Origin: SIG636 sp045537905
GTDB taxonomy: Bacteria; Bacillota; Clostridia; Oscillospirales; CAG-382
Assembly: GCA_045537905.1 (NCBI GenBank)
Contig: JAZSQJ010000029.1
Span: forward strand, 1 to 22,229
Reading direction: 5' to 3'
Length of the DNA: 22,229 nt
The translations under genes and the position numbers were made by a program. This document shows positions 7,368 to 14,431 of the stretch, in pieces (the stretch's first letter is position 1; every line of letters begins with the position of its first letter). The notes below the pieces were generated by a model, which saw nothing but the letters and a program-made list of their open reading frames with translations, searched no databases and was not told the DNA's origin.

Positions 7368-10300
7368 TTATTCTTCGTCGTCGCTGCTATCATCGGAGGA
7401 AAAGCCGCCGAAGGGGAGCAGAGAGTCACTGTCGGTGTCGTTAGCACCAAGCTCGTCATCGTAAATTACGTCGTCAGGATTCTCAAGAATGTTTGCGCCA
7501 AGCTCCTCGGCGGAAACCTTCTTTTCGTCCTCACCCTCGTCGTCTGCATAGTCCTTAAGGGTTATCTCGTCGCCGGTCTTATCAAGGACACGAACGTCAA
7601 GACCGAGAGACTGAAGCTCCTTAACCAATACCTTGAAGGATGCGGGAACGCTGGGGGTAGGAATGTTTTCGCCCTTAACGATAGCCTCGTAGGTCTTTAC
7701 ACGGCCCTTGATATCGTCGGACTTAACGGTAAGAATTTCCTGAAGGGTGTATGCCGCACCGTATGCCTCCAGTGCCCAAACCTCCATCTCGCCGAATCTC
7801 TGGCCGCCGAACTGAGCCTTACCGCCCAAGGGCTGCTGAGTAACGAGAGAGTAGGGACCGGTAGAGCGTGCGTGGATCTTGTCGTCAACAAGATGGTGCA
7901 GCTTAAGGAAGTACATATAACCAACGGTTACGGGGTTATCAAAGGGAACGCCGGTTCTGCCATCGTAAAGGATGGTCTTGCCGTTTACTACCTGCTTTTC
8001 TTCGCCCGTTGCGGGGTCCTTAACGGTAACCATACCGTAGTTAGCCTGAAGCAGGCACTGCTCTATATCTTTTTCGTTTGCGCCGTCAAATACGGGGGTC
8101 ATTACCTTAAAGCCCAGCTTCTTTGCGGCGATACCCAAGTGAACCTCAAGCACCTGACCGATGTTCATACGGGAAGGTACGCCCAGAGGATTGAGCACGA
8201 TGTCAAGAGGAGTACCGTCGGGAAGGAAGGGCATATCCTCGGAGGGGAGTATACGGGATACTACACCCTTGTTACCGTGACGGCCTGCCATCTTATCGCC
8301 TACGGATATCTTACGCTTTTGTGCGATATAAACTCTTACCACCTTGATAACACCGGGGGAGAGTACGTCGCAATCGTCACGGGAGAAGGTCTTAACGTCA
8401 ACTACAACGCCGCTTTCACCGTGGGGCAGACGGAGAGAGGTGTCTCTTACTTCTCTTGCCTTTTCGCCGAAGATTGCGCGAAGCAGTCTTTCCTCTGCGG
8501 TAAGCTCGGTCTCACCCTTGGGGGTAACCTTACCAACCAGGATGTCGCCTGCTCTTACCTCGGCGCCGATGCGGATGATACCTTCTTCGTCCAGATCCTT
8601 AAGGGCATCGTCACCAAGGTTGGGAATATCTCTGGTAATCTCTTCCGGACCAAGCTTGGTGTCTCTGGACTCACAGTAATACTCTTCTATATGGATGGAC
8701 GTGTAAACGTCGTCACGAACAAGTCTTTCGTTGATAAGTACGGCGTCCTCGTAGTTGTAGCCTTCCCAGGTCATAAAGCCGATAAGTACGTTCTTACCAA
8801 GGGAAATCTCGCCGTTGGAGGTAGCCATACCGTCTGCTATAACCTGACCCTTTTCAACCCTGTCGCCCTTGTTTACTATAGGACGCTGGTTTACGCAGGT
8901 GCCCTGGTTGGAGCGCTTAAACTTAGTAAGCTTAAAGGGCTTTGCAAAGTCGTCCTCGCCTCTGATAACTATTTCGTCAGCGGTAACGGACTCAACGTAG
9001 CCTGCACGGTCGGAAATAACGGTAACGCAGCTGTCACAGGCAGCCTTGTATTCCATACCCGTTGCAACTATAGGAGACTCGGTTATCATAAGAGGCACAG
9101 CCTGCTTCTGCATGTTGGAGCCCATCAGCGCACGGGAGTTGTCGTCGTTTTCAAGGAAGGGGATCATAGCGGTTGCTACGGATACGAGCATCTTGGGAGA
9201 TACGTCCATCATATCAACCTGCTCTACGGCAGCTTCTATAATCTCTTCTCTGTGGCGAGCAACAACCTTTTTATTTATAAAGTAGCCGTTTTCGTCAAGA
9301 GGCTCGTTAGCGTTGGCAACGATATAGTCGTCCTCTACGTCAGCGGTGATGTAGCGAACCTCGTCGGTAACCCTGCCGTTTTCTACAACACGGTAGGGCG
9401 CCTCGATAAAGCCAAACTTGCTTACACGGGCATAGGTTGCAAGGTAGGAGATAAGACCTATGTTAGGACCTTCGGGGGTCTCGATAGGACACATACGGCC
9501 GTAATGGGTGTAGTGTACGTCTCTTGCCTCGAAGGATGCACGGTCTCTGGAGAGACCGCCGGGGCCCAGTGCGGACAGACGGCGCTTGTGAGTAAGCTCA
9601 GCAAGAGGGTTAGTCTGGTCCATAAACTGGGAAAGGGGAGAGGAACCGAAGAAGTCCCTGATCGCACTGGAGATAGGTCTTACGTTAATAAGGTTCTGAG
9701 GTGTAACCTTATCCACCTCTTGAGTGGTCATCTTTTCCTTAACTATCTTGTCCATACGGGAGAAGCCTATGCGGAGCTGGTTAACAAGAAGCTCGCCCAC
9801 GCTTCTAAGACGGCGGTTGCCAAGGTGGTCGATATCGTCCTTCTGACCAACGCCGTGGGAAAGTGCCAACAGATAGTTAACGCTTGCATATATATCGTCA
9901 ACGGTGATGTGCTTGGGAATAAGCTCGTCCTCACGAGCCTCGATAGCCCTCTTAAGCGCCTTAAGGTCGGAAACGCCTATCTCGTTTATGATTTCCATAA
10001 ACACGTCAAGGTTTACCTTTTCCTCAAGACCAAGCTCCTCGTTGGAGAAGGGGCAAACTGCGGAGGCGTCAACCATACGGTTAGTGAAAACACGAACCTC
10101 CTCGCCCTGCTCGTTTCTGACGTAAACGCTCCAGGCGCCGCTTCTTTCAACGGTTTCAGCGTCGGCACGGTTCAGCTTATGACCCTCGTCAAACACCAGC
10201 TCACCGGTTACGGGAGAGATAACGGGGCGGGCAAGGGTAAGGCCTGCTATACGCTTGGAGAGAGCCAGCTTTTTATTGAACTTATATCTGCCTACGGAAG

Positions 10301-11126
10301 ATATATCGTAACGCTTGGGGTCAAAGAACAGATTGTTAAGAAGCACCTGAGCGCTCTCTACGATAGGCGGGTCACCGGGACGGAGCTTTCTGTATATCTC
10401 CTTAAGCGCCTCCTCCATAGGAGTGGTGCCGTTACGAAGCGCCTCTGCAGGCATATTGTCCTTTTCAAGGGTAGCCTTTATCTTAACGTCCTCGCCAAAG
10501 AGGTCGATAATCTGCTCGTTGCTGTTAAGGCCGAAGGCGCGGAGAAGAAGAGTTATTGGCATCTTCTTGTTCTTGTCTATACGAACGTAGAAAACGTCAG
10601 AGGAGTCCGTCTCGTACTCCAACCACGCGCCGCGGTAGGGTATAACGGTGCTGGAATACAGCTTTTTACCGTTTTTGTCGTCGGTTATATCATAGTAAAC
10701 GCCGGGGGAACGAACTATCTGGCTAACGATAACTCTCTCCGCACCGTTGATTATAAAGGTGCCGCTTTCCGTCATAAACGGGAAGTCGCCCATGTGGATT
10801 TCCTGATCCTTAACCTCACCCGTTACCTTATTGGTAAGACGGGCGGTAACCTTAAAGGGTACAGCAAAGTTTACGTCCCTTTCCTTACACTCCTCAACGG
10901 TATACTTAGGAGTGTCGCTGAAGGAATAGTCGACAAACTCAATAACGAGGTTGCCCGAATAGTCGGTCATAGGGGAAACGTCCCTGAGTACCTCACGCAC
11001 GCCCTTCTCCACAAACTCGTCAAAGGACTTTTTCTGTATTTCAATAAGGTTAGGCATCTCCAAAACCTCACCGGTCTTGGAAAAGTTCATCCTAACATTG
11101 GGGCCAAGCTTCTTAGGTGTCATCAT
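7368..11126 (-). CDS. rpoB: DNA-directed RNA polymerase subunit beta
   Basis: Beta subunit of RNA polymerase. The rifampicin-pocket segment (about residues 493-520) reads FFGSSPLSQFMDQTNPLAEL then THKRRLSALGPGGL. The key positions equivalent to E. coli S512, Q513, D516, H526, R529 and S531 are wild type, but Pro497 replaces the Gln at E. coli position 510. Also seen: MCPIETPEGPNIGLISYLA, WEGYNYEDAVLINERLV, KRKISVGDKMAGRHGNKGVV and the C-terminal clamp segment ALEAYGAAYTLQEILTVKSD. The protein ends in an unusually acidic Asp/Ser/Glu tail of about 50 residues. Two adjacent ATGs (11126 and 11123) follow GGAGG; the first gives 1252 residues. It heads the rpoBC unit with its own promoter and leader. 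rplJ/rplL are not adjacent. Confidence 0.97.
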   Translation of the reverse strand: MMTPKKLGPNVRMNFSKTGEVLEMPNLIEIQKKSFDEFVEKGVREVLRDVSPMTDYSGNLVIEFVDYSFSDTPKYTVEECKERDVNFAVPFKVTARLTNKVTGEVKDQEIHMGDFPFMTESGTFIINGAERVIVSQIVRSPGVYYDITDDKNGKKLYSSTVIPYRGAWLEYETDSSDVFYVRIDKNKKMPITLLLRAFGLNSNEQIIDLFGEDVKIKATLEKDNMPAEALRNGTTPMEEALKEIYRKLRPGDPPIVESAQVLLNNLFFDPKRYDISSVGRYKFNKKLALSKRIAGLTLARPVISPVTGELVFDEGHKLNRADAETVERSGAWSVYVRNEQGEEVRVFTNRMVDASAVCPFSNEELGLEEKVNLDVFMEIINEIGVSDLKALKRAIEAREDELIPKHITVDDIYASVNYLLALSHGVGQKDDIDHLGNRRLRSVGELLVNQLRIGFSRMDKIVKEKMTTQEVDKVTPQNLINVRPISSAIRDFFGSSPLSQFMDQTNPLAELTHKRRLSALGPGGLSRDRASFEARDVHYTHYGRMCPIETPEGPNIGLISYLATYARVSKFGFIEAPYRVVENGRVTDEVRYITADVEDDYIVANANEPLDENGYFINKKVVARHREEIIEAAVEQVDMMDVSPKMLVSVATAMIPFLENDDNSRALMGSNMQKQAVPLMITESPIVATGMEYKAACDSCVTVISDRAGYVESVTADEIVIRGEDDFAKPFKLTKFKRSNQGTCVNQRPIVNKGDRVEKGQVIADGMATSNGEISLGKNVLIGFMTWEGYNYEDAVLINERLVRDDVYTSIHIEEYYCESRDTKLGPEEITRDIPNLGDDALKDLDEEGIIRIGAEVRAGDILVGKVTPKGETELTAEERLLRAIFGEKAREVRDTSLRLPHGESGVVVDVKTFSRDDCDVLSPGVIKVVRVYIAQKRKISVGDKMAGRHGNKGVVSRILPSEDMPFLPDGTPLDIVLNPLGVPSRMNIGQVLEVHLGIAAKKLGFKVMTPVFDGANEKDIEQCLLQANYGMVTVKDPATGEEKQVVNGKTILYDGRTGVPFDNPVTVGYMYFLKLHHLVDDKIHARSTGPYSLVTQQPLGGKAQFGGQRFGEMEVWALEAYGAAYTLQEILTVKSDDIKGRVKTYEAIVKGENIPTPSVPASFKVLVKELQSLGLDVRVLDKTGDEITLKDYADDEGEDEKKVSAEELGANILENPDDVIYDDELGANDTDSDSLLPFGGFSSDDSSDDEE

Positions 11127-11273
11127 TATGCCTGTTCCTCCGCTTTCATCATTTTCCGCTAAGCTGTTAAAGCCGCCTCATACCCGACAAAAACCGCCGT
11201 TTTTTGCCGTTTTTGCCCTGTTTTTCGTCTTGTTTTTACTGCCTGAATTTGCCGATTTCGCACATTCGGGCAG
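11127..11273 (-). promoter_or_regulatory. rpoB 5' leader with two stem-loops
   Basis: From the predicted start near 11273, the rpoB mRNA would carry about 147 nt before the ATG. Two structures are visible on the minus strand. One is a CTGCC/GGCAG-closed stem-loop near 11240-11275. The other is a stem CGGCAAAAAAC/GTTTTTGTCG with a GGCG loop around 11185-11215. Neither is followed by a U-run, so they are not terminators as read towards rpoB. In many bacteria rpoBC is controlled through the L10 leader of rplJL; here that gene pair is absent, so this leader may carry separate control. The structures are visible; the role is inference. Confidence 0.45.
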
Positions 11274-11279
11274 TATATT

Positions 11280-11308
11280 ATTATAATAGAAAAGTCAATG
11301 CTTGTCAA
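11280..11308 (-). promoter_or_regulatory. Perfect-consensus sigma-A promoter of rpoBC
   Basis: Minus strand: TTGACA (complement of 11303-11308), exactly 17 nt, TATAAT (complement of 11280-11285). Both hexamers and the spacing match consensus. A second TTGACT lies a few nt downstream and could pair with TATACT at a poorer 15-nt spacing. The flanking upstream DNA (11309-11380) is rich in A/T runs resembling an UP element. This should be one of the strongest promoters in the window. Confidence 0.93.
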
Positions 11309-11391
11309 TACTTTTTTCAAAAAAAGTTCTAAAATGTTTACAATTGCTTTTTTATTTTTTCTTTTTGCAAATTACGCCCCTTTTGCCCAAT

Positions 11392-11422
11392 TAGTGGTAT
11401 TGCCACATTATGGAAACCACTA
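11392..11422. repeat. Inverted repeat between rpoB promoter and upstream terminator
   Basis: TAGTGGT (11392-11398) and ACCACTA (11416-11422) form a 7-bp inverted repeat; CCA/TGG inside can extend the pairing. It lies about 85 nt upstream of the rpoB -35 box and directly after the terminator. It may be a second, weak hairpin or a protein-binding operator. Only the symmetry is seen. Confidence 0.35.
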
Positions 11423-11430
11423 TAAATAGA

Positions 11431-11467
11431 AAACCGCAGACCCCTTTATCTGCGGTTTTTTTGCTGA
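11431..11467 (-). terminator. Intrinsic terminator after the O-acetylation operon
   Basis: A perfect 10-bp stem (AAACCGCAGA / TCTGCGGTTT, 11431-11440 and 11449-11458) encloses an 8-nt loop. Read on the minus strand, the stem is followed by TTTTCTATTT, ending transcription from the DHHW gene whose stop is at 11498. On the plus strand it is followed by seven T residues, so it may work in both directions. It insulates rpoBC from the operon upstream. Confidence 0.88.
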
Positions 11468-11497
11468 TTTTGCAAGAATTTACAATTTGTTAATATT

Positions 11498-12772
11498 TTA
11501 AGGCTGGATAGTGGCAAGCTTGTCGTTTTCGATAACGTTTTGCAGGTTGTACATCACCAAAACGCGGTCTGCGCCCGTCTGTTCTATCAGGCTGCCCAGG
11601 CTTATTCTGCTCGCAAGGTCTATGTCAACCATAACCACGTCGTAGTATCTGGCAAGCTGAGGGGCAAACACGTGGGCAAAGCTGTCCTTGAGCAGAAGGA
11701 TGGTTTCCCTCTTCTCGGTCTTGTGCTGCAGGTGTACGTACAGGCTCTTGCCGTAGAGGTATACGTTAAAGGGGTCGGGGCCGTTAAGCGCCTCCATATC
11801 GTACAATCCCGTTTCTTCAAGGAACTTGTCCGTTTCGTCCTTCATCAGCGCACTGAGGCTTTTGCCTATCTTAACCCTTATAAGGTGGTCGCCCGTAAAA
11901 CGGGGAACGTCCATAGCCTCACCGGGGTGACCGTAGTAGTTGCCGTTTCTGCCGGAGGTGCCAAGAAAGTCTATCTTAACGCACTCGTAGTCAAAACTCT
12001 CAAACTGGGGGTTAAGGTCGTTCCACTTTGCCATCCACTGCTCCATAGCGTAGAAGGCGCCTACGGGGTTCCAGTGATGGTCGGTGGCAAAATAAAGCTG
12101 AATGCCTACGTCCTGGGTAACGCTGGGTATCTCAAAGGTAAGCTCCCTCATATAGTCCAGAACGTTAACGTAGCTGTCCCCAAGTATCTCCGCCGCCTGG
12201 CTGTTAAGCTTGTCGCTTATATAGGTAGGGTAACCCAGAAGGGGCGCCATAACGTCAATAACACGGGGCGGCAGTATAACGTCAACGGGCACGCTTGCCC
12301 CGTCGATAACAGCCTTCAGGCTACCCAAGGTACGCTGAACGTGCTCCTCGCTGTAAAACTCGGTAGGCGTATCAAAGCCTACGGAGTTAAACTTTGTAGC
12401 AACAAGGTAGTCACCCAGGCTAAGCACGCCGTTGTTTTCACCACGGAGGGTAAGCTTTTCTGCCAGCGCCTTCATAGTAACAAACTGCTTTCTGAGAGGA
12501 AACTGGTCGCAAAAATACTCGTCCATCTTAGTGGCAAGCTCACCGTGGAGGGTGCCATCCCAAAGCTCCTCCGCCCTGTCCTCATCCTTAACACCGTCCT
12601 CCTCCGTGTAGGGGAAACGCTGAAGGGTGTTTTCGTAGCCGTTACTGTCCACGTCGGGCATAACTATAAACGCCAGAGCAAAGCCAAAGATAAAGGCAAG
12701 GAAAAGCACTATCGTAACCACGTCCGAAACAAAGCGGTTGCCACGGTTTTTTATTTGTTTTTTATTTTTCAT
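11498..12772 (-). CDS. DHHW-family / AlgX-AlgJ-like SGNH protein (cell-surface polysaccharide O-acetylation)
   Basis: 424 residues: a basic N terminus, one membrane anchor (about 17-38) and an extracytoplasmic SGNH-like domain. The hallmark DHHW lies at 231-234 in FATDHHWNP, supplying the catalytic Asp-His of this family. A Ser in LLLKDSFAH (361-367) is the likely nucleophile. Known relatives (DHHW family, AlgX/AlgJ) move acetyl groups onto exported polysaccharide in partnership with an MBOAT protein. The MBOAT gene is the immediate upstream neighbour, 12 nt away, and this gene's AAGGAGGT overlaps the MBOAT stop codon, implying translational coupling. ATG at 12770-12772. The acceptor polymer is not known; no glycan-synthesis genes are in the window. 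A lysozyme-protective peptidoglycan or teichoic-acid role is an alternative. Confidence 0.85.
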   Translation of the reverse strand: MKNKKQIKNRGNRFVSDVVTIVLFLAFIFGFALAFIVMPDVDSNGYENTLQRFPYTEEDGVKDEDRAEELWDGTLHGELATKMDEYFCDQFPLRKQFVTMKALAEKLTLRGENNGVLSLGDYLVATKFNSVGFDTPTEFYSEEHVQRTLGSLKAVIDGASVPVDVILPPRVIDVMAPLLGYPTYISDKLNSQAAEILGDSYVNVLDYMRELTFEIPSVTQDVGIQLYFATDHHWNPVGAFYAMEQWMAKWNDLNPQFESFDYECVKIDFLGTSGRNGNYYGHPGEAMDVPRFTGDHLIRVKIGKSLSALMKDETDKFLEETGLYDMEALNGPDPFNVYLYGKSLYVHLQHKTEKRETILLLKDSFAHVFAPQLARYYDVVMVDIDLASRISLGSLIEQTGADRVLVMYNLQNVIENDKLATIQP

Positions 12773-12784
12773 ACCCGCACCTCC

Positions 12785-14221
12785 TTAAAAGTTCCAGTAC
12801 AGGAAGGGGCTGTAGGAGGACGCAACCATATAGCTTGTACAAAGGAGCAGTCCTGCTATGAGAAGAAGGGTCGTAATGATACGGCAGGCCTCGTTGCCGT
12901 CCATCAGGCGGTACCACAGCTTTTTTGGATAGGGGGTTGCCGCTATGCAGAACACCGCCAGCGTGGGCAGCAGTCTTAATACGTTGTAGCTTACAATGGG
13001 GTTTGTAAAGCTGCCTCCGCCGAACATTGCCGTAAAGCAACGCATACCCTCGGCTGTGTCGGTGTAGTAGAAGATAAGCCAGCCCATGGCGATAAAGAAT
13101 AAAGCGTATAGGTGGCTGACAATGGCAGGCGCCTTTTCCAGCTTTTTAAGCAGGAAGGCTTTTTCCACCACTAATAATATAAGGAAGTAAACGCCCCATA
13201 TAATAAAGTTCCAGGAAGCGCCGTGCCAGAAGCCCGTAAGCAGCCATACTATAGCAAGGTTGCGGTACTGCTTAAACTTGCCCTTGCGGTTGCCGCCAAG
13301 GGGTATGTACACGTACTCTCTGAACCAGGAGGACAAAGAGATGTGCCAGCGACGCCAAAACTCGGTAATGCTTTTTGAAACATAGGGGTAGTCAAAGTTT
13401 TCAAGGAAGGTAAAGCCGAACATTCTGCCCAGACCGATAGCCATATCGGAGTAAGCGGAAAAGTCAAAGTAGATACGGAAGGTGTAGAAAATAACCACCA
13501 TCCAGCCTGCCAGGGCAGTCTGCTCTGCCACCAGGCTGGCATCAAAGGAGTCCACCACCTTAGCCGCCACGTCTGCAAGAAGTATCTTTTTGCAAAGACC
13601 TGCCATAAAGCGGCGTGAGCCTGCGGCAAAGTCAGACACGGTCTCTTTACGCTCAAGGAGCATATCGTCAATGTCCCTGTATCTTACGATAGGGCCCGCC
13701 ACAAGCTGAGGGAACAAAGTAACGTAGGCACCGAAGGACACGAAGCTGTTTTGAACGCTGGTCTGTCCGCGGTAAAGGTCGATACTGTAGGACATAATCT
13801 GGAAGGTATAGAAGGATATACCAAGGGGAAGCACGAAGTCAAAGGGTGTTTCCGTAAGGAAATGCAGGGTAAAGTTTTGTATCCTGGCTATATCAAGCCC
13901 TAAGGCGTTAAGGTTGTCTATAAAGAAGTTGGTGTACTTAAAGAACAGCAGCCACACCAGATTAAGCACCAGCGAAACCGTAAGATAAAGCTTTGCCTTT
14001 TTACGGTTTATTTCTCTGTACTTTGCTATCGGAAAGCCTAAGAAGAAGGCGGTGCATATAGAAACCAGCATAATGGGCAGAAACAAGGGCGCCGCCCAGC
14101 CGTAGAATATAAGGCTCATCACAAACAAAACCGCGTTTTTAAGCTTGCGTGGAGCCGCAAAATACAACGCTATGGTTATTGCCAAAAAAGCAAACACAAA
14201 TATCAACGATGAAAATACCAA
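12785..14221 (-). CDS. MBOAT-family membrane O-acyltransferase (AlgI/DltB-like)
   Basis: 478 residues with many hydrophobic helices and the MBOAT signatures: FDFSAYSDMAIGLGRMFGF (252-270), FWRRWHISLSSWFREYVYIP (288-307) and TGFWHGASWNF (329-339), in which His333 is the expected catalytic residue. The family passes acyl, usually acetyl, groups across the membrane for transfer to surface polymers. Start: the frame opens at TTG (14219-14221), 10 nt after GGAGG; no ATG is near a binding site, so TTG is used. It forms a two-gene operon with the DHHW protein downstream, the usual acyltransferase plus SGNH partner arrangement. The region upstream (14222-14431) carries a dispersed repeat and no convincing promoter. 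Substrate and polymer are unknown. Confidence 0.92.
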   Translation of the reverse strand: MVFSSLIFVFAFLAITIALYFAAPRKLKNAVLFVMSLIFYGWAAPLFLPIMLVSICTAFFLGFPIAKYREINRKKAKLYLTVSLVLNLVWLLFFKYTNFFIDNLNALGLDIARIQNFTLHFLTETPFDFVLPLGISFYTFQIMSYSIDLYRGQTSVQNSFVSFGAYVTLFPQLVAGPIVRYRDIDDMLLERKETVSDFAAGSRRFMAGLCKKILLADVAAKVVDSFDASLVAEQTALAGWMVVIFYTFRIYFDFSAYSDMAIGLGRMFGFTFLENFDYPYVSKSITEFWRRWHISLSSWFREYVYIPLGGNRKGKFKQYRNLAIVWLLTGFWHGASWNFIIWGVYFLILLVVEKAFLLKKLEKAPAIVSHLYALFFIAMGWLIFYYTDTAEGMRCFTAMFGGGSFTNPIVSYNVLRLLPTLAVFCIAATPYPKKLWYRLMDGNEACRIITTLLLIAGLLLCTSYMVASSYSPFLYWNF

Positions 14222-14283
14222 GTTTTTTTGCCCTCCTTAATTTATAAATAGTCTTCCTGTTAGCGGCAAAGGCCGACATCATA

Positions 14284-14403
14284 AAACGGTTAAACGAAAC
14301 GGTTTGTCCCTACACGGTTCTACTCGTCACGCTACATCACAAGCCAATACGGCGTGCTTAGTGTTACGGAACGGGCGACCAATGGTCGCCCCTACGGTTA
14401 AAC
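14284..14403. repeat. Dispersed structured repeat, copy A
   Basis: The 210-nt gap between ricT and the MBOAT gene contains an element shared with 21926-22045 (copy B). Conserved blocks include GTCACGC, CGGCGTGC, GTTACGGA and GGCGACC(A/G)ATGGTC. It holds a perfect 8-bp hairpin GGGCGACC-AAT-GGTCGCCC (14373-14391) and a CACGC/GCGTG stem. The block at 14299-14314 is the exact reverse complement of 21765-21780. No coding potential was seen. The hairpin may act as a boundary between ricT and the MBOAT operon, but it has no U-run. Confidence 0.75.
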
Positions 14404-14431
14404 CCATATAATGCTCGACTTTTCCGCTACA

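Noticed and set aside
7278..11162. 1294-codon open frame on the plus strand
   Set aside because: It is the codon-aligned antisense of rpoB, produced by absence of TTA, CTA and TCA codons; the translation shows no recognisable domain and rpoB is unmistakable.
14222..14283. TATAAA near 14240 as a -10 box for the MBOAT operon
   Set aside because: It lies directly against the ribosome binding site, leaving no room for a leader, and no -35 box is at the right distance.
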